This document shows, in pieces, positions 55,400 through 64,000 of a stretch of 64,000 nt of DNA. How positions within the stretch are numbered: the stretch's first letter is position 1; each line of letters opens with the position of its first letter. The stretch lies in contig CM062296.1 in NCBI GenBank assembly GCA_031216915.1, positions 148,663,340 through 148,727,339 on the forward strand, given 5' to 3'. The stretch comes from Pictodentalium vernedei (lineage: Eukaryota; Mollusca; Scaphopoda; Dentaliida; Dentaliidae). The position numbers were made by a program, and so were the translations under genes. The notes beneath the pieces were generated by a model that saw only the letters and a list, made by a program, of their open reading frames with translations, searched no databases and was not told where the DNA came from.

Positions 55400-55868
55400 G
55401 GATGCGAAACATAGTTGAGTGCTGGAACACGCATTGGTCACAAATAGAAACGGGTCGCAGCTTCCGACATTTGGATGGGAGAGTTGTTCCTAAAAACTTG
55501 TCCTGATACACTCTAAAGTCATCTGGGTTGAAAAGTACCTAAATCAGCTGGGTTGAGTGAATATGAAACCTCTAAAAGCGATACATAGTTGAGTACATCG
55601 CCCTCTATACAACTGGATTGCTGGAACACTCATTGGTCACACATAGAAACGGGTCATCGCAGCTTCTGGCACTTAGAGCTGGGGAGTTTTCCTGAACACA
55701 GGCAATGGTCAACGAAAGATTTTTGTCTCGATACACACTAATATCAGTTGCGTTATAAAATTAACCCACACAATTGGGTTAAGTGAATATGAACCCGGTG
55801 GGGTTCATATTCACCCAACCCAATTGATTTGGGTTAATTTTTAACCCAACTGATTTTAGAGTTTGGTG
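55400..55868. repeat. Tandem duplication of a 170-180-bp block ending in family F
   Basis: Two blocks starting with ACATAGTTGAGT and containing CATTGGTCACA-ATAGAAACG each end with a family-F foldback. The first F is half-length (55507-55575). The second (55733-55866) is complete with inner palindrome around ACCCGGTGGGGTTCAT. Confidence 0.65.
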
Positions 55869-55869
55869 T

Positions 55870-57840
55870 TCAAGTTTTGGACGCCTCGGATTCGCTGAAT
55901 GCTTTAAAAGGCTTTTTAAAAAATACAGATTCTTGTCTGAAAAAAGTGAATTTGTTTGGGATGTGCACATTGTTTTACGACAATCGACAATGTAAACTGA
56001 ATATTTACCACACATTGTAGTTATTATTGACAGAAAACAAGTGCTATCATTGAAGAGTTTACACCATGTTCCCAGTTTTCGTGCTGTAAATACCATGACA
56101 TCAAGCGATGTGAAAAATGTTACGCGGCCTTTTCTCTTGATGAAACGTCACCGATGGGGGGGGGGGGGGGGGGGGGGAGGGGGCTGCATGCTTAGGGTTA
56201 GGGTAGGGGTTGGATGGGATGTTTTTCGCTGACGTTCCAGCAGTTTGGTCATATAGGGATCCGTGATTGAGATACACTGGCCAGACTGCCATGATTTACG
56301 ATTGGCTAGAAAATTTGGAAATTTGATGTATCGCTTCCATAAAAAATGATAGTTTACCATGTTTTCATTGCGTTGACATATACATTGAGCAAAATCACAC
56401 TGGAAAGAAACAAACGCAACCAGCGAGTATATAATGATAATAAAAACAGCTTGGCCTGCAACTGGTTTGTCGCAGTTCTCAAATGAGTAGGCTGTCCTTA
56501 CTCCTGGGTTCTCGTTGCCGCTCCCTTCCTTATGCCTCCTGTCCTATCCAGGCAGCAGTCAGACGAATTGTTGATGAATCCCAGTTAAGGCTCTGCAAAT
56601 CGGAATCTCTGTCCTAGAATCGATTCGAGATCTGATTTCGACATCGACGCCAAATCCGAATCGAATCGGAAACAGCGCAAATCAGTTTTCGTGAAATCAC
56701 TTGTTATTTTATCAAATTACCGAATCACCATGTTATCCTCGCGGCTTGTGTGTGCTGCAGGTAGGTTGAAGTACCGTGAGTAACCGAATGCGAAGATCAG
56801 AAGTTACATTCTACAACAGTACTTAAATAAGGGTGTGCGCGATCCTTGTAGACTGTGGGTAGACATTCATGCCTATAAATAAAACAGGCAAGTGTTTCTT
56901 TAGAAGTTTGTGTTGGGGGTGGGGTTATGCTCACCCCTACACACAATCTTAAAGAAACAGTTGCCTGCCCCATTCCGCCGCCCCGAGCCAGTGTCTGCAG
57001 TCCTTCATTCTTTAGTTTGTGGGTGATATTCCCCACCTTGATCAGCAGTGAGGTCTATGTCTCTACAAATCATAATGTTCAGGATAGATCTGTTTGCATT
57101 TTCAAGCCTGAATTTATTTGGAACAAAACTATATCATAGTTTCGTGTCTTAATTGTATTTCTTACTCAATTGGATGATAAATATTACCCAATGTGACTCG
57201 AGGGAAACACAATTTTAGCTCGCGAAGAGAAAAATGGAGCTGATAATCACTTCCCACCCCCACCACACCTGGATTTTTACCGACACCCTCATCCCCCACC
57301 CCCCTTCTCTGACAGGAAATTATTTTTATATCCCTGAAGATTCGATGCTAGAACATTGTGTTGACCAGTGTAGAATTTGTTCACTAAACAAGAAAACAAT
57401 GCATTTATTTGGAAAGCAAAAACATTTTTCTCAGAGAGAAAAATAGTGCAGAGTAGTTTCCCTTGATGTGAATGCCCACAAATTTCTGAACGCTCGAATA
57501 CGTATTTTTTTCTTTTCTTTCAGTCTCTTTTTATTATGTATTTATTTTTATTTGTGGGGGGGGACTATCCAGAAAATATAATCTTGGCTTGATCATCAAA
57601 CGATATTCATTTATCGTCATTTTCCTGGAACATTATTTTCGTTCGCAATGCTGTGATATCAAAGAAGCGTTTTTCAAGCTTTACAACATTCTGGGCCTTG
57701 GCAGCAGACAATGAGGTGCATTATGGACGAATGGGGAAAGTATGGTCATTTTGCGAACAAATGCGAACACGTCGAGTGTAGGTTTCTCAAGAATATTGTT
57801 GTGCTCACAATTTCGTTTAACTTCTTCTCTTCTACAGTAC
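55870..57840. other. No supported gene; G-run and GAATC stretch
   Basis: A G-tract lies at 56157-56185 beside TTAGGGTTAGGG. GAATC-type repeats lie at 56615-56670, a fragment related to J/O. Inverted GTGTTGGGGGTGGGGTTATG-like and CACCCCTACACACAAT stretches occur near 56905-56950. The short ORFs have no motif. Confidence 0.4.
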
Positions 57841-57845
57841 CTGGA

Positions 57846-58076
57846 GAGTGTATTGTCACTAAATCACACGTAGAGTGGAGATTCCACCCAAGCAAGAATT
57901 GCAAATTTGTTGCAAAGCATAATTAGCACAAGCAAAGTTCCAGCCAATGGACGTCCGGGTTCAACCCGGAGGTCAATTGACTGAAACACTGCTTGTGTTT
58001 TTTGTCCACATGTAGAATTTGAAAGTGATACTTTGGGTGATAACTCCACTCCGCGAGTGATTTAGTTATAATCCAT
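57846..58076. mobile_element. MITE family M, copy 2
   Basis: GAGTGTATTGTCACTAAATC on the left and GAGTGATTTAGTTATAATCC on the right are inverted. The centre has GGACGTCCGGGTTCAACCCG-like inverted sequence. It matches 16757-16986 in the arms only. Confidence 0.65.
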
Positions 58077-58099
58077 TCTCCACGTACCGTACGTTTCGG

Positions 58100-58970
58100 A
58101 CACATCAAAATTACGAATTTCTGCTCGAATCGAACCAGACAGAAGGTTCGAAAGCGAATCGAACCTCAAATCCAATCCACTTCCCATGTTATGATCCAAC
58201 GACTGTCCTACTACCAATTATTTATTTATTTATTTATTGGTATTTAAGATCACATATTTCTGCACAATGGCTAACCATGACCGTGACAGTTTTACGGGTG
58301 GAGGAAGCCGGAGTACCCGGAGAGAACCACCGAGCAACGGTGAGCAACTGTCAGCTCCCCAACATCCCAACTCCACACAAGCAGGGTTCGCATTGGTTGA
58401 ATACAGGTGCACCATCGACGTGCAGTACGCCTTAGTACACAGCGTCACCGTGCCCCCACGTGGACAATGGGGGTGAAGTGTCTTGCCCAAGGACACAACG
58501 CGGTTGCCGCAGGTGTGATTCGAACCGAGGACCTCTCGGCTTGCAGCCTGCACCTCTACCAACTGAGCCACCGTGCCCCCCTACTACCAATATACGTAGA
58601 CTATTTCCTACAATCGAACAGCAAGTACAAATAGATGGGCATGGCGCTTGCTTCTTGAGGGTTGAGCAATTTATTCACATGGCAACTAAAGGTATTCTGT
58701 GCCGAAATGTCAGAATGGACCCGATGGGCAGCGCACTTTCATTAATATTAGAATTGCACAGGACGGGTTCTGGCGCACTGGCATTCAGAATTCGAAAATG
58801 TTGCTTTGAATGTTTCAATATCAGAAGGAGTTTTGACATTTTCTTTCCCGATACTCTGGTGGTGACAAACTACAATTGGCCAAATACTAATAATAAAGGA
58901 ACGTTTAGGACCTGTTTCGTTTGTTATTGTTTTAACTGTTTCCCCAACGTAACGGCCAAAACAGGGTAGA
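58100..58970 (+). mobile_element. Element O, copy 2, split by a SINE
   Basis: GAATCGAACC repeats (58125-58185) and AATCCACTTCCC precede the SINE. TTTATTCACATGGCAACTAA and GTTGCTTTGAATG after it match element O copy 1. ORFs over 58460-58969 start in the SINE and I do not call them. Confidence 0.45.
58219..58579 (-). repeat. SINE, tRNA-like head 1, alpha tail, full length (361 bp)
   Basis: This is the reference copy. The perfect target duplication CCTACTACCAAT is at 58207-58218 and 58580-58591. On the minus strand it has A box TGGCTCAGTTGGTAGAGGTG, B box GGTTCGAATC, the GTCCTTGGGCAAGACACTTC block, common body, alpha tail and AATAAATAAATAAATA. Confidence 0.95.
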
Positions 58971-59374
58971 CACGCACACCCCACCTTCATTCCAACCATA
59001 AACAATCACACATAGGAAATGCAGATGACGAGACTCTACAACACACTAAACGATGGCTAGTATGTTTTTCATTATATTGGATATTCTTAAAACACAATGT
59101 TTCCTATCACTCCCACACAAAAAGAAAGAGGTCTATGGCCTTATTTTTTCGAAGTCGGTAATCAACCATACCCACTTACCCCTGGTCTCTATACAACTGG
59201 ATTGGAGGAACGTAGACGAAAAACGCCGCAACACAATCTGCCCGCCTCTCCACATAAAATGGCTTCAAGTCAGTCAATACGATAACTCCTCCCATTCGAT
59301 GACGTTTGAAGGAGTGAAGGGGTTTATGCTGCGATTATGGTCACATCGCAACGGCTTTAACTTCATCAAACGTA

Positions 59375-60450
59375 ATGGTAGGACCCCACGAAGCTTCGAG
59401 ATTCGATTCGATTCGATATCGAATCCTAAGCTGCTATTCGGTTCGATTTGAAATCGGCTGTCGGATTCGTTTTCCTTGGAATCTTTTTAATGGAATTTCG
59501 CTTGGTATCAGTCATCTTAGGCGTCTCACAAAACGTACAGCTGATATAGAACTTGTACATAAATAATGTTGGAAATTGAGACTGAGTGTAATGTCGGCTA
59601 TATTAACCTGAAGAGCATCTGTATCCATGTCACCCAGGGACCGACCTGGGCATGCGCCAGTGCATATTTGGTTCTGAAACATCAGGACCTGGCTCTTAAA
59701 TCTCAGAAATAGGCTTCTCAGTTGGCGCGTAACTTCACAGATCATATTTTGATATTCTTTCGATGGATAATCGAGAGAGACTCTCTTACATGTATTATAT
59801 ATATGATTATCATTTATCATTGTTGTAGAGTGCTTAAGTTAATACTTCAAGTCTTAATTACCAAGCATTAATCTTCACTGTGGTTTCTGATCAAGTCTTG
59901 GCTGCCTAAATAGGCAGCCAAGACTTGATCAGAAACCACAGTGAAGATTAATGTTTGCCATAGTGTACTAAATGAAAATGATGAGAGCTATTACATACTT
60001 GCAGTGTGTGTTACAAACAGCAGTGTGACTCCATAAATTGAAATCTGGCGCCTGAATTTAAAAAATAGGCTCCAAGGCTAGAGCGTATTTTAAATAGCCC
60101 TGATCGGTCCCTGGTCACCATCCATGCAAACTCCAGCTTCACTAGTAACTACCACTGCTCAGAGCAAATTCAAAGTTCCCAAGCAATATCGACAATGAGC
60201 TCACGGTTGCTAGTGACTAGTACAGAATTCTCGCACCCATTTCTGTTTTTGAACAAACATCCTTACTGGGTAATATCCCAACTGTATCATCAAGGCATGC
60301 CTTCGAAGAAGTCATTCCTTGATGATGCAGTTGAACTATTTTATCAGTCGGGACTTTAAGACGCCTGTGTTCGATTCGAGGTTCGATGTTCGATTCGATT
60401 TCAAACAATAGACTCCATTCGATTCGAAACGAACATATGTAAAACGCAGG
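59375..60450 (-). mobile_element. Element J, copy 2, inverted
   Basis: GATTCGATTCGATTCGATAT arrays lie at 59400-59470 and GATTCGAGGTTCGATGTTCG at 60365-60430. The interior matches J copy 1 in reverse (GAGCTCACGGTTGCTAGTGA, CCATTTCTGTTTTTGAACAA, AGAGCATCTGTATCCATG). Outer ends AGGACCCCACGAAGCTTCGA and the complement AAAGGGGTCCCGC look like short inverted repeats. An inserted hairpin lies at 59866-59953. Confidence 0.6.
59866..59953. repeat. Perfect hairpin, 42-bp stem, 4-base loop
   Basis: Arms CATTAATCTTCACTGTGGTT with TCTGATCAAGTCTTGGCTGC and their exact complement enclose AAAT. No mismatch was seen. Confidence 0.95.
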
Positions 60451-60626
60451 ACTCAAGCGGGACCCCTTTCTGTATGTGACCAATGAACTGTCCACAGCAA
60501 TCCATCGTACAGAGATCAGTTATCCTGGCACATTAAGCAAAGATCACTGATTAAGTTTTAATATGGTGACGGTCGGTCCTTTAAAACTTATGATTCACGT
60601 ACATACTTTGAATATTCACAGCACAT

Positions 60627-60922
60627 TTTAATTTAATAGCATTCAAAACAAAAACCTCACAGCAAAGAATTTGTCGTCATCAGAAGAGATTTACAGGGAA
60701 GTTAGCTCCCTTAATTTTCTAATTTTTTAATTTAATAGCATTCAAAACAAAAACCTCACAGCAAAGAATTTGTCGTCAGCAGAAGAGATTTACAGGGAAG
60801 TTAGCTCCCTTAATTTTCTAATTTTTTAATTTAATAGCATTCAAAACAAAAACCTCACAGCAAAGAATTTTTCGTCATCAGAAGAGATTTACAGGGAAGT
60901 TAGCTCCCTTAATTTTCTAAAG
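60627..60922. repeat. Tandem repeat, 99-bp unit, three copies
   Basis: TTTAATAGCATTCAAAACAA begins at 60632, 60731 and 60830. The units are almost identical. The last runs into the repeat K sequence shared with 6090-6210. Confidence 0.95.
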
Positions 60923-61120
60923 TTGTCAGTTAATTTAACGCAAAGGATATTGGAATTTCATATCAAAATTGAAATTTCGATTTATTTGCGAACGTGTATC
61001 ATCGATGTGCGCACCCATTCACCAACTGCAGGCAATTTCGTATAGAGTAGTATAAAAGCTGGCTTTTTACAATTGTTTCCCCAATAAGTTTGAGCATTTG
61101 ACTGTTAATCTCTGTTATAA

Positions 61121-61366
61121 CCCTTTACCCAACGTAACGGCAAAAACCGGTCAGTGCTATTCTCAAAAAATGCCATTTAATTTTCATTATTTTTTTCATT
61201 TTTTGTCCCAAAAACATAGGTTATGACCCCTCGTTGGAACGAGCTCAACGAGCTCGTTCCAACGATGGGTCATAACCTATGTTTTGAGACAAAAAAATGA
61301 AAACAATTAGTTATTCAAGAATTTTTTTTTTCAAGTGTCGTCTGCTTTTCATGTTAGGGTAAAGGG
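61121..61366. mobile_element. piggyBac-like MITE A
   Basis: Termini CCCTTTACCCAACGTAAC and TTAGGGTAAAGGG, with TTAA on the right and ATAA on the left. The central palindrome is CGTTGGAACGAGCTCAACGA with its complement. Confidence 0.9.
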
Positions 61367-61646
61367 TTAAAAATAATTTAAAAATAAGAAAACGGCGCCG
61401 ACACCATCTCTTGTCGTTCTGTAACTTTTTTTCTGTTCCATCATTTCAACAGTGTGTGCCTCGTGACACATAATACAGGCACTATCATTTCCATTTATAA
61501 AAAAGTCTTGGGTGTAAGATTTGCTAATTCTTTTTCCCGCGAAGAATAAAAACTTGCAAATCACTGTAAAAACAGATTCGCTAAGCAAAGAGTCCAAAAA
61601 GTTACTAAGTTGCTTCTAATTAGCTTGCAATAAAAAATCAAATTTC

Positions 61647-61725
61647 CTTTTGTAACTTTTGATAAACGAAAACAACAGACAGCTCAAGAACTGTCTGTTG
61701 TTTCTTTTAATTAAAAGTAACAAAA
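61647..61725. repeat. Hairpin
   Basis: Arms TTTTGTAACTTTTGATAAAC with AACAACAGACAG and their near complement; loop CTCAAGAA. Confidence 0.85.
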
Positions 61726-62009
61726 TGAAACGTCGCTTTATTTCTGTTAATGCCATTTCTACTAATGCCATATGTGTTTTCTCTGCAAATACATGCTTCA
61801 AAAATTGGACCTTCCTTGCTCGTCTAATATTTTCGGGGGAATGTCGATATCCATGAGGAGATAAATCATGGATGGATTTCAGACTACACTTCAAATATTA
61901 TGGAAGTGACGTGTGCCAATTTTTCCTGTTAGGTAATAAGGTAGCGGGTAATAATGCAAAATGTGAAGGCCGTTGTTGTACATAATCGCTTGTTGTCAGT
62001 GAGGAGCTG

Positions 62010-62352
62010 ATTATTTATTTGTTGGGGTTTAACGACACCTTCGACAGCCGGGATCTCCTCGTGTCGGATAGTTTTACGAGTGGAGGAAGCCGGAGTATAC
62101 CACCGAGCAACGGTGTGTAACTGTCAGACTCCCCAACGTACTAACTCAACACAAGCAGGCTTAGCATTGGTTGAAGACAAGTGCACCATCGACGTGCAGT
62201 GCGCTTTAGTACACAACGCCACCATGCCCCACGTGGGCTTTTATGATTAAGTGTCTTGCCCAAGAACACAACGCGGTTGCCGCAGGTGGGATTCGAACAA
62301 GGACCTCCCGGCTTGCAGCCTGCATCTTTACCTACTGAGCCACCGCGAGTGG
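62010..62352 (-). repeat. SINE, tRNA-like head 1, beta tail
   Basis: The beta tail (GTTTAACGACACCTTCGACA) is combined with head 1 (B-box region GGTGGGATTCGAACAAGGAC, A-box region ACCTACTGAGCCACCGCG). A small deletion in the body removes one block. This combination differs from both 58219-58579 and 47705-48500. Confidence 0.88.
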
Positions 62353-62528
62353 GTGGTCGATTTAATTAGCGCAGTATCGGGCATTATCAAATGGCAATTG
62401 CCAAATCGGATGTCTATAATATTACCTGGAGTATAATAATACTCACTGCAGGAACGATGGCACATGTGCAACGATATGTTTCTAAAAATCGGAAAGTGTT
62501 TCCAGGTTATAAAGCACTGCTGCCACTT

Positions 62529-62745
62529 GAAAAGCAGACGACACTTGCAAAAAAAAATATTGCATAACTAATTTTTTTCATTTTTTGTCTCAAAAACATA
62601 GGTTATGACCCCTCGTTGGAACGAGCTCGACGAGCTCCTTCCAACGAGGGGTCATAACCTATGTTTCTGAGACAAAAAATGAAAATATTTTGAAAATTAA
62701 TTGGCGATTTTCGAGAATAGCGCTGGCAGGTTTTGGCCGTTGCAA
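62529..62745. mobile_element. piggyBac-like MITE A, termini lost
   Basis: AAAAGCAGACGACACTTGC to GGTTTTGGCCGTTG is typical A sequence with a full central palindrome. The CCCTTTACC ends are missing on both sides. It lies in the first intron of the mucin-like gene, about 90 bp from its donor. Confidence 0.8.
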
Positions 62746-62836
62746 TCGTCATCTATTTATGGGAAAAAAAACAATAGCGAAACTCTAAAGATAAAAATAC
62801 AACCATTTTTTATATATAAAAACGTGGAGTACTTAC

Positions 62837-63709
62837 CAATGGTCGAGTCATCCAGTTTATCTGCATCAGTTGCTCCCTGGCCGGGAGTTGTCGCGCTCTT
62901 GACTGTGGAGTTAATTCGGCCTGTCATACCCGAAGAGGCACCTGATGTAGGGCGTTGTGACGTCTCCGATGACGATATTTGTGTGGTACTGGCTGTCGAA
63001 ACTGATTTTGGTGTCTTCGCTGTTTCTGTTGTAGAAATTTGTTCTGAAGATACTGTTGACGATGAAGTTATAGCAAATGTTGTAGAAGATTCTATTTCCT
63101 GCGTAGTTGATTCTTGTTCTCGTTCAGTTGTTTGTACGTATGTTACTGTGGACGTCGTTTTGTCAGCGGTTGATGTTCTAACATACGTAAGTGTCGTTGC
63201 TTCTGTGCTTATATTAGGTGCTGGTGATGTATCGTTCTTCAAAGTTGTTGACACTGACGATGACGTTCGAGCATCATAACTTGTAGTTGTAAAATCGGGT
63301 GCCACTGATGATGACGTTTGCGCATCAGAATGTAGAGTTGTTGAACTGGATGCGACTGATGACGATGATTGGACAACAGAACTTGTAGGCAAGGATGTTG
63401 ATGATTGGGTATATGACTGTTGACTAGATGTTGGCATAACTGTCTCTGTAACATTTTGCGCTGTAGTTAGTGTTGATTGTTGGTGTGTGGTAGTGGCCTG
63501 CGTTGTTTTGGAAGCAGTCGGGGTAACAAAGGCTGTCGATGTGGATGTCTGTTGTGTTGTTGTCTGAATTACAGTTGGTAGTTGAGTTGTTGTATCAAGC
63601 CGTGTAGTTGTTGCTGCTGTTGTTGTGGCTGTTGTCTGTTCAGGTGTTGTCGTGGTTGTCGCCGTAGTAGTTGTTGTTGGAGGAACATCTTGGCACGAAA
63701 AAGAAAGAC
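62837..63709 (-). CDS. Mucin-like membrane protein, Ser/Thr-rich ectodomain exon
   Basis: The open frame encodes about 290 residues, overwhelmingly Thr and Ser with few hydrophobics: a Cys near the start (FSCQDVPP), a TTTTT-rich segment, then runs such as SSSVASSSTTLHSD, ending DADKLDDSTI. This is a mucin-type O-glycosylated stalk. The donor is GTAAGT after ACCATTG; the acceptor is CCGTTCCAG, with a pyrimidine-rich run upstream. Both ends are phase 1, as is usual for extracellular module exons, so a signal-peptide exon probably lies beyond the window. An alternative start at 63767 would give a weak signal-like N-terminus. Joins to 53906-53981 and 51939-52155. No family name can be given. Confidence 0.75.
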
Positions 63710-63769
63710 CTGGAACGGATATACAAACAATACTAAAATATTTCATCTGGGGGTTGAATAACTTCATCC

Positions 63770-64000
63770 CATGGTTCCAATACCTTTCTAAAATTTATCA
63801 ATAAATAGTCTAGTATACTACGGTACTAATTTGTATACTAATATGGTGAGGGTGATTTGATTGGTACCATGGTAAATGTTCATGAGGGATTTGATCGATA
63901 CAGTGATATTACTGGTTCCCTAATTTGCCAGAGACCCAATATATTCAGGTACACTCATATTGGGCGAGAGCAAAGTTCGAGTCCAATGTTGAATTAACGG
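63770..64000. other. Probable upstream intron of the mucin-like gene
   Basis: No ORF or repeat is seen. A missing signal-peptide exon would be further on, outside the window. Confidence 0.35.

Noticed and set aside
56190..56205. Interstitial telomere repeat
   Set aside because: Only two TTAGGG units next to a G run, too short to support.
58230..58571. 113-codon minus-strand ORF
   Set aside because: It lies almost entirely in the SINE at 58219-58579.
62701..63279. 192-codon plus-strand ORF
   Set aside because: It is the antisense shadow of the Ser/Thr-rich exon, whose repetitive codons leave other frames open.
63709..63767. Signal peptide start at 63767 for the mucin-like protein
   Set aside because: The hydrophobic run is short and a good acceptor at 63710 with phase 1 fits better; kept only as an alternative.

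Overview
The window looks like intergenic and intronic DNA from an animal nuclear genome that is dense in repeats. The AT-rich composition, the lack of long ORFs, spliced exons with GT/AG borders, tRNA- and 5S-headed SINEs, hAT, Tc1, pogo and piggyBac-type elements, and a Polinton remnant all point to a metazoan. The repeat style (many MITEs, SINEs with TTTA tails) resembles marine invertebrates such as molluscs, but the phylum is inference. No prokaryotic or organelle signature is seen.

Host coding content is small. The best gene is on the minus strand: a Ser/Thr-rich mucin-like ectodomain exon (62837-63709), a transmembrane exon (53906-53981) and a cytoplasmic-tail exon with the stop codon (51939-52155), with splice phases that fit exactly. 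One isolated SLC22-like transporter exon lies at 34213-34394 (minus). Weak candidates are an exon at 7438-7685 (minus), an ORF at 40575-40874 and a small membrane ORF at 49420-49680 that is cut by a MITE.

Most of the sequence is mobile DNA. (i) From 17965 to 22470 lies a decayed, internally deleted Polinton/Maverick-like element with about 200-bp terminal inverted repeats. It carries a packaging-ATPase remnant and an integrase-chromodomain remnant, both broken by SINEs, frameshifts and a stop; a pogo-like MITE sits inside it. (ii) A modular SINE family with one shared body has at least three alternative heads (two tRNA-like, one 5S rRNA-like) and two tails. (iii) A TTAA-flanked piggyBac-like MITE family (here A/B, with a related family C) has more than ten copies, several nested cleanly in other elements. 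(iv) A TA-flanked 250-bp MITE family (D) has nine copies. (v) Further units are a hAT element with a transposase C-terminal fragment, a Tc1-like pair, a LINE fragment, foldback families (E, F, G, M), elements with GATTCGAATCG subterminal arrays (J, O), a 2-kb inverted-repeat element with internal tandem repeats (L), and many long near-perfect hairpins.

These parts do not form a pathway. The window records successive insertions, and target-site duplications plus empty sites give a relative order of events in several places. Family letters are my own labels; none could be searched against a repeat library.
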